A stretch of 64,000 nucleotides of DNA from Xiphophorus maculatus (Eukaryota; Chordata; Actinopteri; Cyprinodontiformes; Poeciliidae): contig NC_036450.1 of assembly GCF_002775205.1 (NCBI RefSeq), positions 20,586,479 to 20,650,478 of the forward strand. The letters run 5' to 3'. The translations under genes were made by a program, and so were the position numbers. This document shows, piece after piece, positions 40,407-50,709 of this stretch (positions are counted from its first letter, which is position 1; every line of letters starts with the position of its first letter). The notes under the pieces were generated by a model, which saw only the letters and a program-made list of their open reading frames with translations, was not told the origin of the DNA and ran no database searches.

Positions 40407-42890
40407 CTAACATCGCTTTGCCGCTGTCTTCAAATGACTATCGTCAGAACTGGAATCCATTTGGAAGAGCATCTGCGGAAACAGAACGAAAAGGGAACAT
40501 TTTAATTTTGGTATTTCTCTGTTCCATGTAGCAACCCACATTCGCAAGTATTGTCTGGTTGACTCAAGAGCCTCAAGGTCATACCTGTCCCGGCCGAGGT
40601 GGACAGTACCGAAGGTGCGGCCAACTCCTGTTTTTTTTTGATAACAAACAAAACATGAGGGGAAAACAATCAACACTGCTCAGTCTCCAATTTCAGATCT
40701 TCGATGCATCATCTTTTTTGTGTGTGTGCAACAGTTAGGTCCAGCACAATCAAATCTGCGATTATTATTCGGCCCGGTTCCACACTCAAAGCCCACTGAA
40801 CAACGGGGAGTTAAGCTATCGAGAGCCTGTTTACTTTCCGCCCACCTAATGCGCAGCAGGGCCACTTTAGGCCGAGCTGCGTCTCAAGGGGCGGCGGTGA
40901 CCGTTTATTCACGGCCGTGAGCCTGTTACCGTTCAGTGAGATGCGGTCCTTTTCACGTCGGCTTCGGCGGTTTGAGTGAGGGCAAAGCGACGCATCTGCT
41001 GTGCTGCACGATTCCCTGCAAGAAAAGCAGCAGCACAGCATCAGGAGATGTTTTCTCATTTAAATAAAAGAGAAAAAAATATATATATAAAGTACTCATA
41101 TTAGCTTGAGTTTTCAGATTACAACCAACAACTTCGATGTACTGTAGTGAGTCACAATATATTGGATTTAATATGGCACTGACCCGTTGAGAAATTTATT
41201 TGACAGTGATGGTGATGCTGCAAAGGATCGTGGGGTATTTAACTGAAGTATAAATATCAGCAAATGTCAATTTATCTGCCATAGCTGCTGTTAATAATAA
41301 TGTACATCAATATTGGAACAAATATATTTTTTGTGACAGATCAAAACAATAATTGTCATTGGATAATTGTTAAGAGAAAAAAATAATAATAATAAAACCC
41401 AATTTTGTTCTATGTACGCCATTAAATAAAATCCACTATTCCATCCATCCCTCCATTTTCTAAGAGCCTTGTCCCTAAGCAATTCTGATCTGTATGCTGG
41501 CAAATTACATCAATGTGAAAGTGTGTTGAACATTTAAGATATACTCATTAAAAACATTTTAGCACTTTGTTAATGGGTAATTTTATCAATGGATTCTCGC
41601 ACGACCGCCCCTTTAAGGTCATTCGTTGTCTGGATGAGGCCCCGGGATAAAAATGAATTTGACACTGCTTTAAACTAAAACAGGGCGGTGGCAGTATCAT
41701 GCTGTGGGAATGCTCTTTATTTTTAGCGAGTCGGTCAGAGCGAAATACAGGGCAAAAAGAAAACCTATCAAAGGTGGCACAAAAAAAAAAAAAAACTTAA
41801 GAGTTGTAATATGGAATAATTTTTTAAGAAAGTTCAAGGGGTTGACATTTTTTTTAAAGGCACCTTACAGGAACTGTGCAAGAATGCAAAGTGCAGTCCC
41901 GACTGAACTCTAGCAAAGATCGAATGCATTCCGATGTCCCTATACTGCCAAAGAAATTAATCAATAAACAAATAAATAAATAAGTTGAGTAATTTAGATA
42001 GATACGGTTTTATTTTAAACCTACATGGTGCCAGAGACGGTACTGGTGTGAGCAGTCTTTACATTTCATAACTGCATCACGAATATTCTCTCTCTTTTTC
42101 TACTTTTAAGACAATAATCACAATGTGAGTTTCCACGGCTGTAACGTTCTTTCATTTCTTATTTTTTAGATTGTTTCGGATTATTCCCCAATCATTGCCA
42201 ACAAAAAAAAACCCAACATATTCCAAACATACACAAATACGGTGGCGGATTGCAAGTCATTTTAAAACCACTGGGTGCGAAGGGGCCACTTCGCTTCACT
42301 TGTCATATTTCTGTTCACATGGGTTTATAAATAGGATCGGTTTCAGCAGCCTCCTGTGGCCTGGAGGTTATGCGCACACAGCAGCTTGTCGATCCTGTTA
42401 CTAATTTAACAGGTGACGTGATACATGCAGGTTTAAATAAAGAACAAAAACATGACCAGCCTAAGAAAATAACTAATAAGTAGGCTACACTTTATCCCAG
42501 ATTAAGCAGCCTGTTGTTTACGTGCTTAGCAGCACATGTCCGATTTTTCAACCAAAAGAGGAATTCATCATTCACGACTAACTGTTGTACGTGAACAAAC
42601 TTCGAGTTCAACATTAATTACATGAATATAGGTAGATTAAACAACTAAATATAAATTGCGCGAACTTATATTTCTCAGCGTGTCTGGTCGGTATTTACAA
42701 CCATGTCACGTTTTAAAGCGACGCGCTTATTGTGTTAAACGTAAATCTGCGAGACTGAGGAGAAACCCCATAAAGTTGACTTTATTTGACCACCACGTCT
42801 GACCTTACTCACCACACCGTCATTTCGTCCAGATTTCACCCCCTTGGTGATAACAGAAAAGAGATTAAACTACGGAAGCCGGAAGCAGCC
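40407..42890 (-). ncRNA. Unrecognised short spliced transcript; possible snoRNA-host (SNHG7-like) gene
   Basis: A probable first exon ends at 42813 with a strong donor (GTG then GTGAGT). An internal exon spans 41015-40930, with a polypyrimidine acceptor ending TTGCAG and donor GTAACA. A small exon spans 40627-40585, with donor GTATGA. A last exon begins at 40472 after TTCCGCAG. An ATG at 42823 reads through exon 2 in phase (starting MTVWESCSTADASL), but the following exons give only a short, family-less tail. With all introns spliced the ORF is about 60 codons; with the last intron retained it ends SSSDDSHLKTAAKRC near 40407. The promoter has two ETS sites (about 42871-42886) and a pyrimidine-rich CTCTTTTC start typical of 5'TOP genes. 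From memory, human DIPK1B is next to SNHG7, a TOP host of H/ACA snoRNAs, so a host-gene reading fits. I could not identify a snoRNA in the introns. It could instead encode a small protein. Confidence 0.4.
41670..41915 (+). mobile_element. Tc1-like transposon relic
   Basis: GGCGGTGGCAGTATCATGCTGTGGG encodes the decayed GGSIMLWG motif, followed by GTCAGAGCGAAATACAGGGC from the adjoining transposase region. It is a short fragment only. Confidence 0.6.
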
Positions 42891-42895
42891 AAACA
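42860..42895 (-). promoter_or_regulatory. Twin ETS sites with TOP-like initiator
   Basis: Plus-strand ACGGAAGCCGGAAGC contains two overlapping GGAA ETS/GABP cores. About 15-20 bases downstream on the minus strand lies CTCTTTTCTG, a C followed by pyrimidines as in 5'TOP promoters. It directly precedes the donor-bearing exon that ends at 42813. Confidence 0.45.
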
Positions 42896-43809
42896 CCTGC
42901 GACGACGTGCAAGTCAAGCATTGACGCCACACATTTAGTTTGTATTAATAAACAGCAAACACGTTGATATATGATTATAATCATCCTCTTAATCCAGGAC
43001 AACATGCATAAGGAGTCATAAGACAAAATTATACCCGACGAGGATCAAATATTCATTATTTTTGCCTTTATATCTGCATAAGTTCATCTTAACAGACTTA
43101 AAAACAAGCAAAACAATAACAATACATTTTTACCAGGTTTCAGGAAAATTCCAGAGCTTATAATATCAGTTTGCTTTACCCACTCCAAAATAACGTTTTT
43201 ACGTGGGAACATCAATTTTTGGCAAAATTTCAATAATTTATCTATGATTTTAGGTAAAGTTCTGTTTATGCCTTTTACTTGCTCTACTCTGCACCAGGAC
43301 CTCTGGAGGTAAAACAGATCAGAACTACACAGCTACCACCAGAAAGTTGTTCTTAGACATGAAAGTCTCACATTGCTGTCAATCTTCCAGTGATAAAATT
43401 GCACGTTATTTCATCATTCCGACCCCCACCTAAAACAGCTTTGTTTTTATCACTAAAATCCCAGTTAGGTGAAACGTTCAGAATCTCCCCTGAATAATTC
43501 TTTTGAAATCTTTTTTTAAAAACTTGTAGGTATGTTATCTGCTTAGATTATAGCTGTAGTGATTACTCTAGCCTATATTATGCCAATTTAGGCAGATTTT
43601 CAATGTCTTATTAATTATTTTCAATTCCTTGTAGACAAACTATACTTCCAGCGGCACATGATCAACTTTGATTTATTTTATTTCCTCCTTTTCTTCTGTT
43701 ATATGCATTATTAGAAAGACATTTTTGCACTAGGTGTTTATTATTTAATAAAAATAAATCAGTGATATCTGATTAATCAGAAATTGTAGAACAAATAAGA
43801 CATTTACTG

Positions 43810-44215
43810 CAGCATGAATCCTTAGATGTCATCTGGAATGGCTCAGCATCAAAACACATTGAGTATCTGTTATTGTATCAACCTCCCAGACCATTCAGGT
43901 CTTCAGGTTCTGGTCTCCAGAACCAGAATCAAACATGAAGATTCAGTTCCTCTAATGTGGAACAAACTCTCAGAAAACTGCAAAACAACCAAAACACTGA
44001 GTTTCTTTAAACCAAGGCTAAAAACTCAGCTGTTTACACCTGTCTTTGATTAGTAGTAAGAGGAACCTCGATCAACAGACTTGATGTGTATTTACTTGAT
44101 GATGGACTTTAATAAAATGTCATGTTTATTGCTGGTTTCATAATTGAAGGCTGTATGATGTTTTCATGATGCAAAGCACTTTGAACCGCTTTGCTGAAAT
44201 GTGATAAATTTGACT
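43810..44215 (+). mobile_element. 5'-truncated LINE (L2/CR1-like) 3' end
   Basis: The plus-strand ORF ends VPLMWNKLSENCKTTKTLS then FFKPRLKTQLFTPVFD, the usual C-terminus of non-LTR reverse-transcriptase ORFs. A 3' tail with CAAAGCACTTTGAACCGC follows. Everything upstream of the C-terminus is missing. It supplies the nearest poly-A-like signal for mrps2 on the opposite strand. Confidence 0.7.
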
Positions 44216-44377
44216 TGAATAATTAGGAGAAAAATCCTATTACAGTAACAAGATTTCTTTTTAATGAGCAACACACACACAGTCCTGTGAAGTCAACCTT
44301 ACAAGAAAGACGTTGTAATACAGTACGAGCTGCAGTTCTTTTTTCAAACTGCATCATCGTCTCTCGTTAAACATGAA

Positions 44378-47126
44378 TCATGAGCTGGACGACGACGGCT
44401 CCGACAGGCTACGAAGGAGCTCCATCTGTTTTCGTTTGTCTTTGGCTCTGTTGATGGTGGTCTTGAACAGGCGGCAGTACAGCTCCACGGCAACCGGAGA
44501 GTCGTCGTTCCCTGGCACGGGGTAGGTGAGCAAGCTGGGGTTGCAGTTGGAGTCCACCACGCCGACGGTGGGAATGTTCATCTTGCCGGCGTCCCTGACG
44601 GCCACGTGCTGCTGGAACACGTTGTTCAGCGTGGACAGGAAGACGACGAGGTCGGGCAGGCGGACGCCGGGGCCGTACTGGACGTGAGCGTTGGTGAAGA
44701 GGCCCCCCTGCCAGTAGCGCGTGTGCGCGTACTCCCCGCACTCCTCGGCCGTGTTCTCCACCAGGTGGCAGAACTGGCGGCGGCGGCTGATGAAGAGGAT
44801 GATGCCGCCGCCGTACGCGGTTTGAGCCGTGACGTTCAGGGCCCGCCGGAGGTGCTCCGCCGTCTTGTCCAGGTCGATGATGTCATAGTCCAAGCTGGAG
44901 TCGTACAGGTAAGGTTCCATGAGCCTAGAGGAAGGAGCGCATGTAGCCATCATGAGAAAAACTTCTTGTCAGAAAGCTAATGCTAATTTTTAGCCATATT
45001 TCCTGATTTAAATAATTAAGTATGAATGCTGTTTGCTATGCTCTATACATTTTAACATTCTAAGAAGCTCCACTTGGTTTCAAATTAAAAAAAAAAAAAA
45101 AAACATCCTGTCATTTTGTACTGTTTAATTTTAATTTCATGTTAGCCAAAGTGGATTTTTTTTTTCCATTTACACAAACTTAAAAATTAAATTAAAATTA
45201 ATTAAACGCAGTGTGCAATCTCCTCAACCACATCCATTCATGTCAGGACAGAAGTGCTTCCTTGCTCCTATACAAACAGCACTTTGTGACTTTGTGCAAT
45301 CATCCTGGGAGGTTAACAAGGAATTGCTTTGGCTTTCAAAAGAGGTCTTTCTTCTTTACTAGAATTGCAAATGAACAGATTAGTTTCACGAATCTGTTTC
45401 TGAGGTGATCTGCGTGGTTGCCGTGGTAACTAAAGGGCCATTTAACGCCACTGCCAAGGAGCAGCTTTGTACAGGTAGATTTTTTTAAGCCATGAAACAC
45501 AACAACAAAGAGCCTGTATCTTTTATTTGAGCATATTGTATGTTCTGTTGCTACTCCAGATGTTCTCCAATGAGGAATTTTACTAATTTTAACAACATGA
45601 AAATGGCCAGAATGATGGTCATTCAACCATAGATTAGATTCACTTGGCTAAACTACATTTCTTATGACAAAATGACCACAAACTTTACTGTATACGTTTA
45701 GGATTTTTTTTTTTGTGATACACCATCACAAAGTAGCGTATAATTTTGAAGAGGAAATGAAACAAAGCATTTTTTTTTTCTACAAGTAAAAACTTTTAAT
45801 GGTGATGGTATCAGGTCAGTAAGAACGTTTTGGAAGTGTTTAAACCAAGGTTAAGTTTCATAGCAGTTATGCAAGTTTTGAACACCTGATGTAGGCCAAT
45901 CCATATTTAATAATAGAAAGAGTATGGAACATTCTACAAAAAGATGGCTGTTCACTTCAAATGAGAGAGAGCTGCAGAAATGTAGAGCCCAGCGTGAGAA
46001 TCTGTTAACATTGGGACTATAAGTCATACACCCCACAAATCATAGAACAGTAGGGAAGCTGATAATGTATTACAACAAACACACATTACCCTCGACAGTT
46101 AGCAACAAGCCAATTTCATGCATAATGCTATGTGTCAGTGTCAGCATTGCTAAGACGTTGTACGGAGCTAAACACTGGGAAATCCTGGAAGGAAAAAAAA
46201 AACAAGGAGGAGAATAATTTTTAGCAGGACAAGATACAACCTGGGCTAGTACTGAATGATTCAGATAAGATTTAGAATGGCCTAAGACGTATTTCAACTG
46301 TGAATTTTGGGGAAAACTTTAGGCTCCAAGTTTGAGCTATTTTGAAGAACTTAAAAGCTGTGCAAATTTGGTGCAGAAATACCCTCCAAAAGACTGGTAG
46401 CTGAAGTACTTATTTCTGCATTTACTTGCCTTAACATTAAAACAACACAGATATTCCAGCTGGTTTCTGTTCCCCTTACATGCCTAAGCCACATATTAAG
46501 CATGTTCTAGTGAGGTTTACATTCTACAGAAAAATCATACATTAAATCCTACAAACCTGTGCCTGCAGCCTTTCTTGTGTCCAAGATGCACTCTGGCGTC
46601 GAACAAGTCCTTCACAGTAAAAAGCTCCGACACACGGAAAAGATCCTGTTTCTCTAGTGGCAGGTCCAGTATTTTATCTGAAACGGTTAAAACGGGCTTC
46701 AGCTGCAGTTTAGGAAAAAATGTTATGCGTAAAGACATTGTTAGCAGGTAGAAACTCACCTCTGACGGAGTCAGTTTGCGGTGCAGGTGATATAACAGAG
46801 GATGCAGTGGCAAACTGATGTCCACTGTTGGGTAATTTAACTGCGGCACCCCAAACATGGCGCAGCCCCAACATACCTGAACGTGAGGCATAAATGAAGA
46901 TTAAAGATTACTGGACATGAAAAAGGAGATAGACTGATAAGACACTTGAAGTAGCTGTACAGTTTCCTGCTCTGCCCTGTCGGACAACGCTTACAGGAGA
47001 AACCGCAGCGCAAAAAAAATTAAAGTTTTTCTAATTAGAAAGCTTGGGACACCAACATGAAGCTTTCTACACACAGTAAAGCGCAGTTTTCATGTACATA
47101 CCTTTTGTAAGCGCCCGGGTAGCCAT
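44378..47126 (-). CDS. mrps2: Mitochondrial small ribosomal subunit protein uS2m (four exons, complete)
   Basis: Coding exons are 47126-47102, 46876-46760, 46677-46557 and 44924-44378. Phases match at every junction and give 269 aa; human MRPS2 is about 296 aa. The product is the bacterial-S2 homologue of the mitochondrial 28S subunit, acting in organellar translation. The N-terminus ([20 protein letters not shown]) is basic and hydrophobic, as expected for a mitochondrial import sequence. The S2 core starts at about residue 48 with [14 protein letters not shown]. It continues through [22 protein letters not shown] (written across exons 3 and 4), [32 protein letters not shown], and the S2 signature [16 protein letters not shown] with [10 protein letters not shown] (about 202-230). 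The C-terminus is a short basic helix followed by a serine run. The intron between exons 3 and 4 is about 1.6 kb. A candidate poly-A signal (AATAAA on the minus strand) lies at 44130-44125, inside a LINE remnant. Confidence 0.95.
45680..45840 (+). mobile_element. Tc1-like terminal fragment
   Basis: TTTAGGATTTT, TGTGATACACCATCACAAAGTAG and CATAATTGTGAAG-like sequence form the terminal part of the same Tc1-like family. It lies in mrps2 intron 3. Confidence 0.5.
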
Positions 47127-47149
47127 GCTTTACAGCAAAAGAAGGTCAA

Positions 47150-47245
47150 CAAAGTGCGCCTGCGTGACTGTAGTTTATTGTGCCGTAAAAGGGGACGTTT
47201 TGTCGTGTCACCCCACGTAAAACTACAACTTCCGCAGTGCTATTC
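47150..47245 (-). promoter_or_regulatory. mrps2 promoter with ZNF143/THAP11-type sites
   Basis: Upstream of the mrps2 first exon, plus-strand ACTACAACTTCCGCAGTGC (47222-47240) closely resembles the ZNF143/THAP11 SBS motif (ACTACAATTCCCAGCATGC). A second, inverted half-match (ACTACAGTCACGC on the minus strand) lies about 60 bp nearer the gene, around 47160-47175. Such motifs are common in promoters of nuclear genes for mitochondrial proteins. The TTCCG core is also an ETS site. Confidence 0.5.
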
Positions 47246-47259
47246 TTTTGTTGAACGTC

Positions 47260-50200
47260 AACATTTTGTAAGGAACAAACGAGACATCACTAAAACTAAT
47301 AATAACAAAACAAAGAATTACAAATAAATCATTACAAGCATGTCCTGAACATAATACATTTAAATAAAAATAATTTTAAATAGTCAATGAATAAAATAGA
47401 CTAAACTATTTTCAAACAAAACAAAAAAAAAAAACAAGGACAAAACAAAATCATGAGCCGTGACTAGGATCTGGAAAGCTAAATTAAAGTAAAAGAAAGT
47501 CATCACTTAAAATAACTTAAAACTAAAGCAAGCTAAAAAAAAAAAAAAAGTTCCAAGTTGAAAAAAATAAGAATGTCAACATAAAGTTAAGAGCAGAGAC
47601 TAAATTTAAAGTAAAACAAGGTTTCAGTTATTAATGTGAAATAAAATACATGTACAGGTATACCAGACAGAAAAATTAAAAAACTCTTAACAGTGACAAA
47701 ACCAAAAAATGGACACCATTTGCTATTAACAACTGAACCTGAACTTTCTTTAAAAACTTGGAACTTGAAAAAAAAGAAATATTTTCTACCTACATCAAAG
47801 AAAACTTGAACTCATACTTAGATGCATAAAATTGCCAATGAACCTCTGTAAGCCACATGAACAACTTAAAATATGTTTAACGATCAAGACCTGCTAACTT
47901 CAAATATAACACACAACAGGGAAAACCAAATGTTATCCTGTTAAATCGAGTTGCCTGCCTCCTTTCTCCTGCAGAGAAAACAAAGGAAAGACATTGTGGA
48001 GCATTTTTATAGATTCTGTTTTTCACTGGAGAAACTGCTGCTGGTTAACTCACTGGAACAAACCGAAGCTTTCTTTTGACATGCTGCAGTGTTGCTGTAT
48101 GCTCAGAAGAACAAGTGAGAGGCCAATTCCCCTGAAAGCACGATTAAACATAACTCTTATTCTATGGATTTTGACGACAAATCACTCTAAATGTGCGTCT
48201 TTGGAGAATTTGTACCTTGATGCATTTCCTAACCAGAAACTTCCAGTCGGACACCTTGCTTCTTTCCTCTGACGTAAGAGCTATGCATGGACTTATAGTG
48301 AGGCCAGGATCTATTTCTCTGGACAAAGACCTGAATGAGGCAGAGCAGAATGTCATTCAAACCACAAACATCTTATTCCTTCAACATGTTATCTTTAATG
48401 GCTAATTAATCTGAATTAATTGCAACCAAACCTGATTATGTTCAGACTTGACTCTTTATTTTACACTTAAAAGGTACAGCAAAAGTTGTCTTTTAATCCA
48501 AAGAATGAAAGAGAAAAAAAAAAAAAAAGTTAAAAAATATTTACAAAAAAAGTCTGGCATGCTGGCAACATGCACAGCATGTTCAGTAATGATTCCATTT
48601 TTTTTTTCAATAAACAAAAATAAATAGCTTTTTTGTCGCAAAGAAAATCTTTGATATGACAAAGAAATGAGCACATAACAGATCACATGCAGTAAGACAG
48701 AGAGGGTCGATGGCGAGGTTTCAGTGGAATCTGGAACAACAATCTTCATCGCAGAGGTTACAAAGGTCTGACACCGTTAGTGGCGTTCCTCAGCAGCAGA
48801 GCTGTAAATGACTTTAAAGCGTACAGTTATACACAATAACATCTGATTGTTTCAAGACCTTAGTCATGTTGAAAGTATACCTGGTATCAAGAAATTTTTC
48901 ATAATTTCCATTTTGTAATGTCCCGTTAATCAGATGCCAGAGTGACCGGTGCTGCACACTGCCAGGCAGCTGGCAGAAGGACGGTCGCTACACATTCATC
49001 TTGCTTACAAGAAAGACAAATGTGTCCATTTTGAAATATTCCCAGTCGCAAAAACCACACGCGTTAAATAAAGGCTATGGATATTACCAAAACTATAATA
49101 ACCAAGATGTAGCATTATTCTAGCAGCAGTAGAAGTAATCCTTTCTTTTCTGTTCAAAATATACGCAATTCAGTCATGGTATAGACTTTTGTTTTACATT
49201 TTATTGAGCTCGTTTCGCTCAAAAAGGGTTTTGTACCTGTAAGAAATAAAACCTGAACAGATCTTTAGAAGCAAAAAATGTTTAATGTTTTGATTTTGTG
49301 TGGTAATGTTGATAAGACCACTTGTGGCATAGACAAGAAAATGAAGAGTCACAATAAAAATACAAAGAGGTGGTTTATTAACCTCACAGACATTTCATAA
49401 CCCATTTATCTTGTATATTTTCAAAGGACTGAAGTCGATCTGGTCAGACCTTCAGCGTAGAAAAAGCCACTTCTGTTTTGTTTGTTTTCATCCAGCAACG
49501 CAGTTCTAATACTGAACCAAGGCAGTTTCTACACTTAGTTTTTAGAGTTAGTTTTATAAACTCAGTTAAAAACCAGTCTGGTTTTATGTTTTAAAAACTT
49601 TCTGTAAAGGATCACAGAACTGAGAGAGTTTTAACTACAGAAATTCAGATTTTTCTCCATATTCAGCAAACAAATTTTTAAATATCAGCTGCTTGATTTC
49701 AACAATCTGTGACTGTGGATTTATGGTTTGAGTTGTACTATACTTTACTATATTTTAGTTTTTTCTTCTGATTTAGAACTCCATTTGCAACAAAAGAAAG
49801 CTCAGTAAAATAAAAAAATATATACAAGTAAAAATGTAATTTATATTTTAGACATGTGGCTCATAAGATTGTATTTTATGGTTTTCTGTCCTTCTGGGGT
49901 TAAGTATACCAAATTTTCCTATGACACAGGCATCCTATTTTGCTAGTGGAAATGGAGAAAATTTGCCGTGAGGCAAGCAATAGCTCAGGTTCAACACTGG
50001 AAAAGGTTTGGTGTGGGGGGAAAAAATAAACAGTTGAAGAAATGTGGGGGAAAAAACAGTAAATTCTCTTCTTGGAGAAGTTAGTCAAAGGCTATTTTTA
50101 CATCAACTCACAATGATTTACTGTAATAACAAATTTTTGCTCACTGGTCTGTTTTTTAACTCAGATTTTGTTTTATTTTGACTTGACAAAGAAAAAAAAA

Positions 50201-50395
50201 CATTACATTTTATCTGCTGCACGTATGAGGAATGAAAACAATAACGTAATACACGGTTAATCTTGACTCTTCAATATGAAAGACTGATAGGTCGCTCCAA
50301 AGATACTCATTTCATGTAATATTTTTAAAATCATTTTGCTACCCTGCATTCCCAAGTGGCAATATAAAAAAGATCAGCCCAAATATTTTACTTTT
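47260..50395. other. Intergenic between ppp1r26 and mrps2
   Basis: About 3 kb of AT-rich DNA with A-runs and scattered short ORFs. From memory, human PIERCE1 lies between these genes, but I see no exon resembling it here. Confidence 0.5.
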
Positions 50396-50401
50396 TTTTT
50401 T

Positions 50402-50411
50402 TTTATTTATT
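50402..50411 (-). terminator. ppp1r26: Candidate poly-A signal of ppp1r26
   Basis: The minus strand reads AATAAATAAA, two overlapping canonical signals, about 300 bases beyond the stop codon and followed by an A-rich tract on that strand. It would give a 3' UTR of roughly 0.3 kb. Later signals cannot be excluded. Confidence 0.4.
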
Positions 50412-50709
50412 ATGACATTGTCTTGGTGTTGCAACTTTGTCTTCTTGTTGTACCAAAACTCCACTGTATTGCTTTTCCAAGGATTAAGGATATGAAATAA
50501 TATTAGAGCACAAAAATGGGATGATGCCACTGTGTTACACATTTTATATATAAAAAAGAGCATGTTTTGTTTAGATATATTAACAAGTATTCCCTAAGAT
50601 TCTGTACATGAATGAGCTTAAGAAATATGATATCAATTAGTAGGGCGACATTAGGAAGTTAACATATAGAACTATGATGCTGTTGAGGAATAGTGATCAA
50701 AGCAAATAC

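Noticed and set aside
40650-40715. Box C/D snoRNA (GATGATG ... CTGA) in intron 2 of the short transcript
   Set aside because: The C and D boxes are only about 33 bases apart with no terminal stem; too short for a C/D snoRNA.
44409-44741. 110-codon Arg-rich ORF within mrps2 exon 4
   Set aside because: Frame shadow of the conserved S2 coding sequence.
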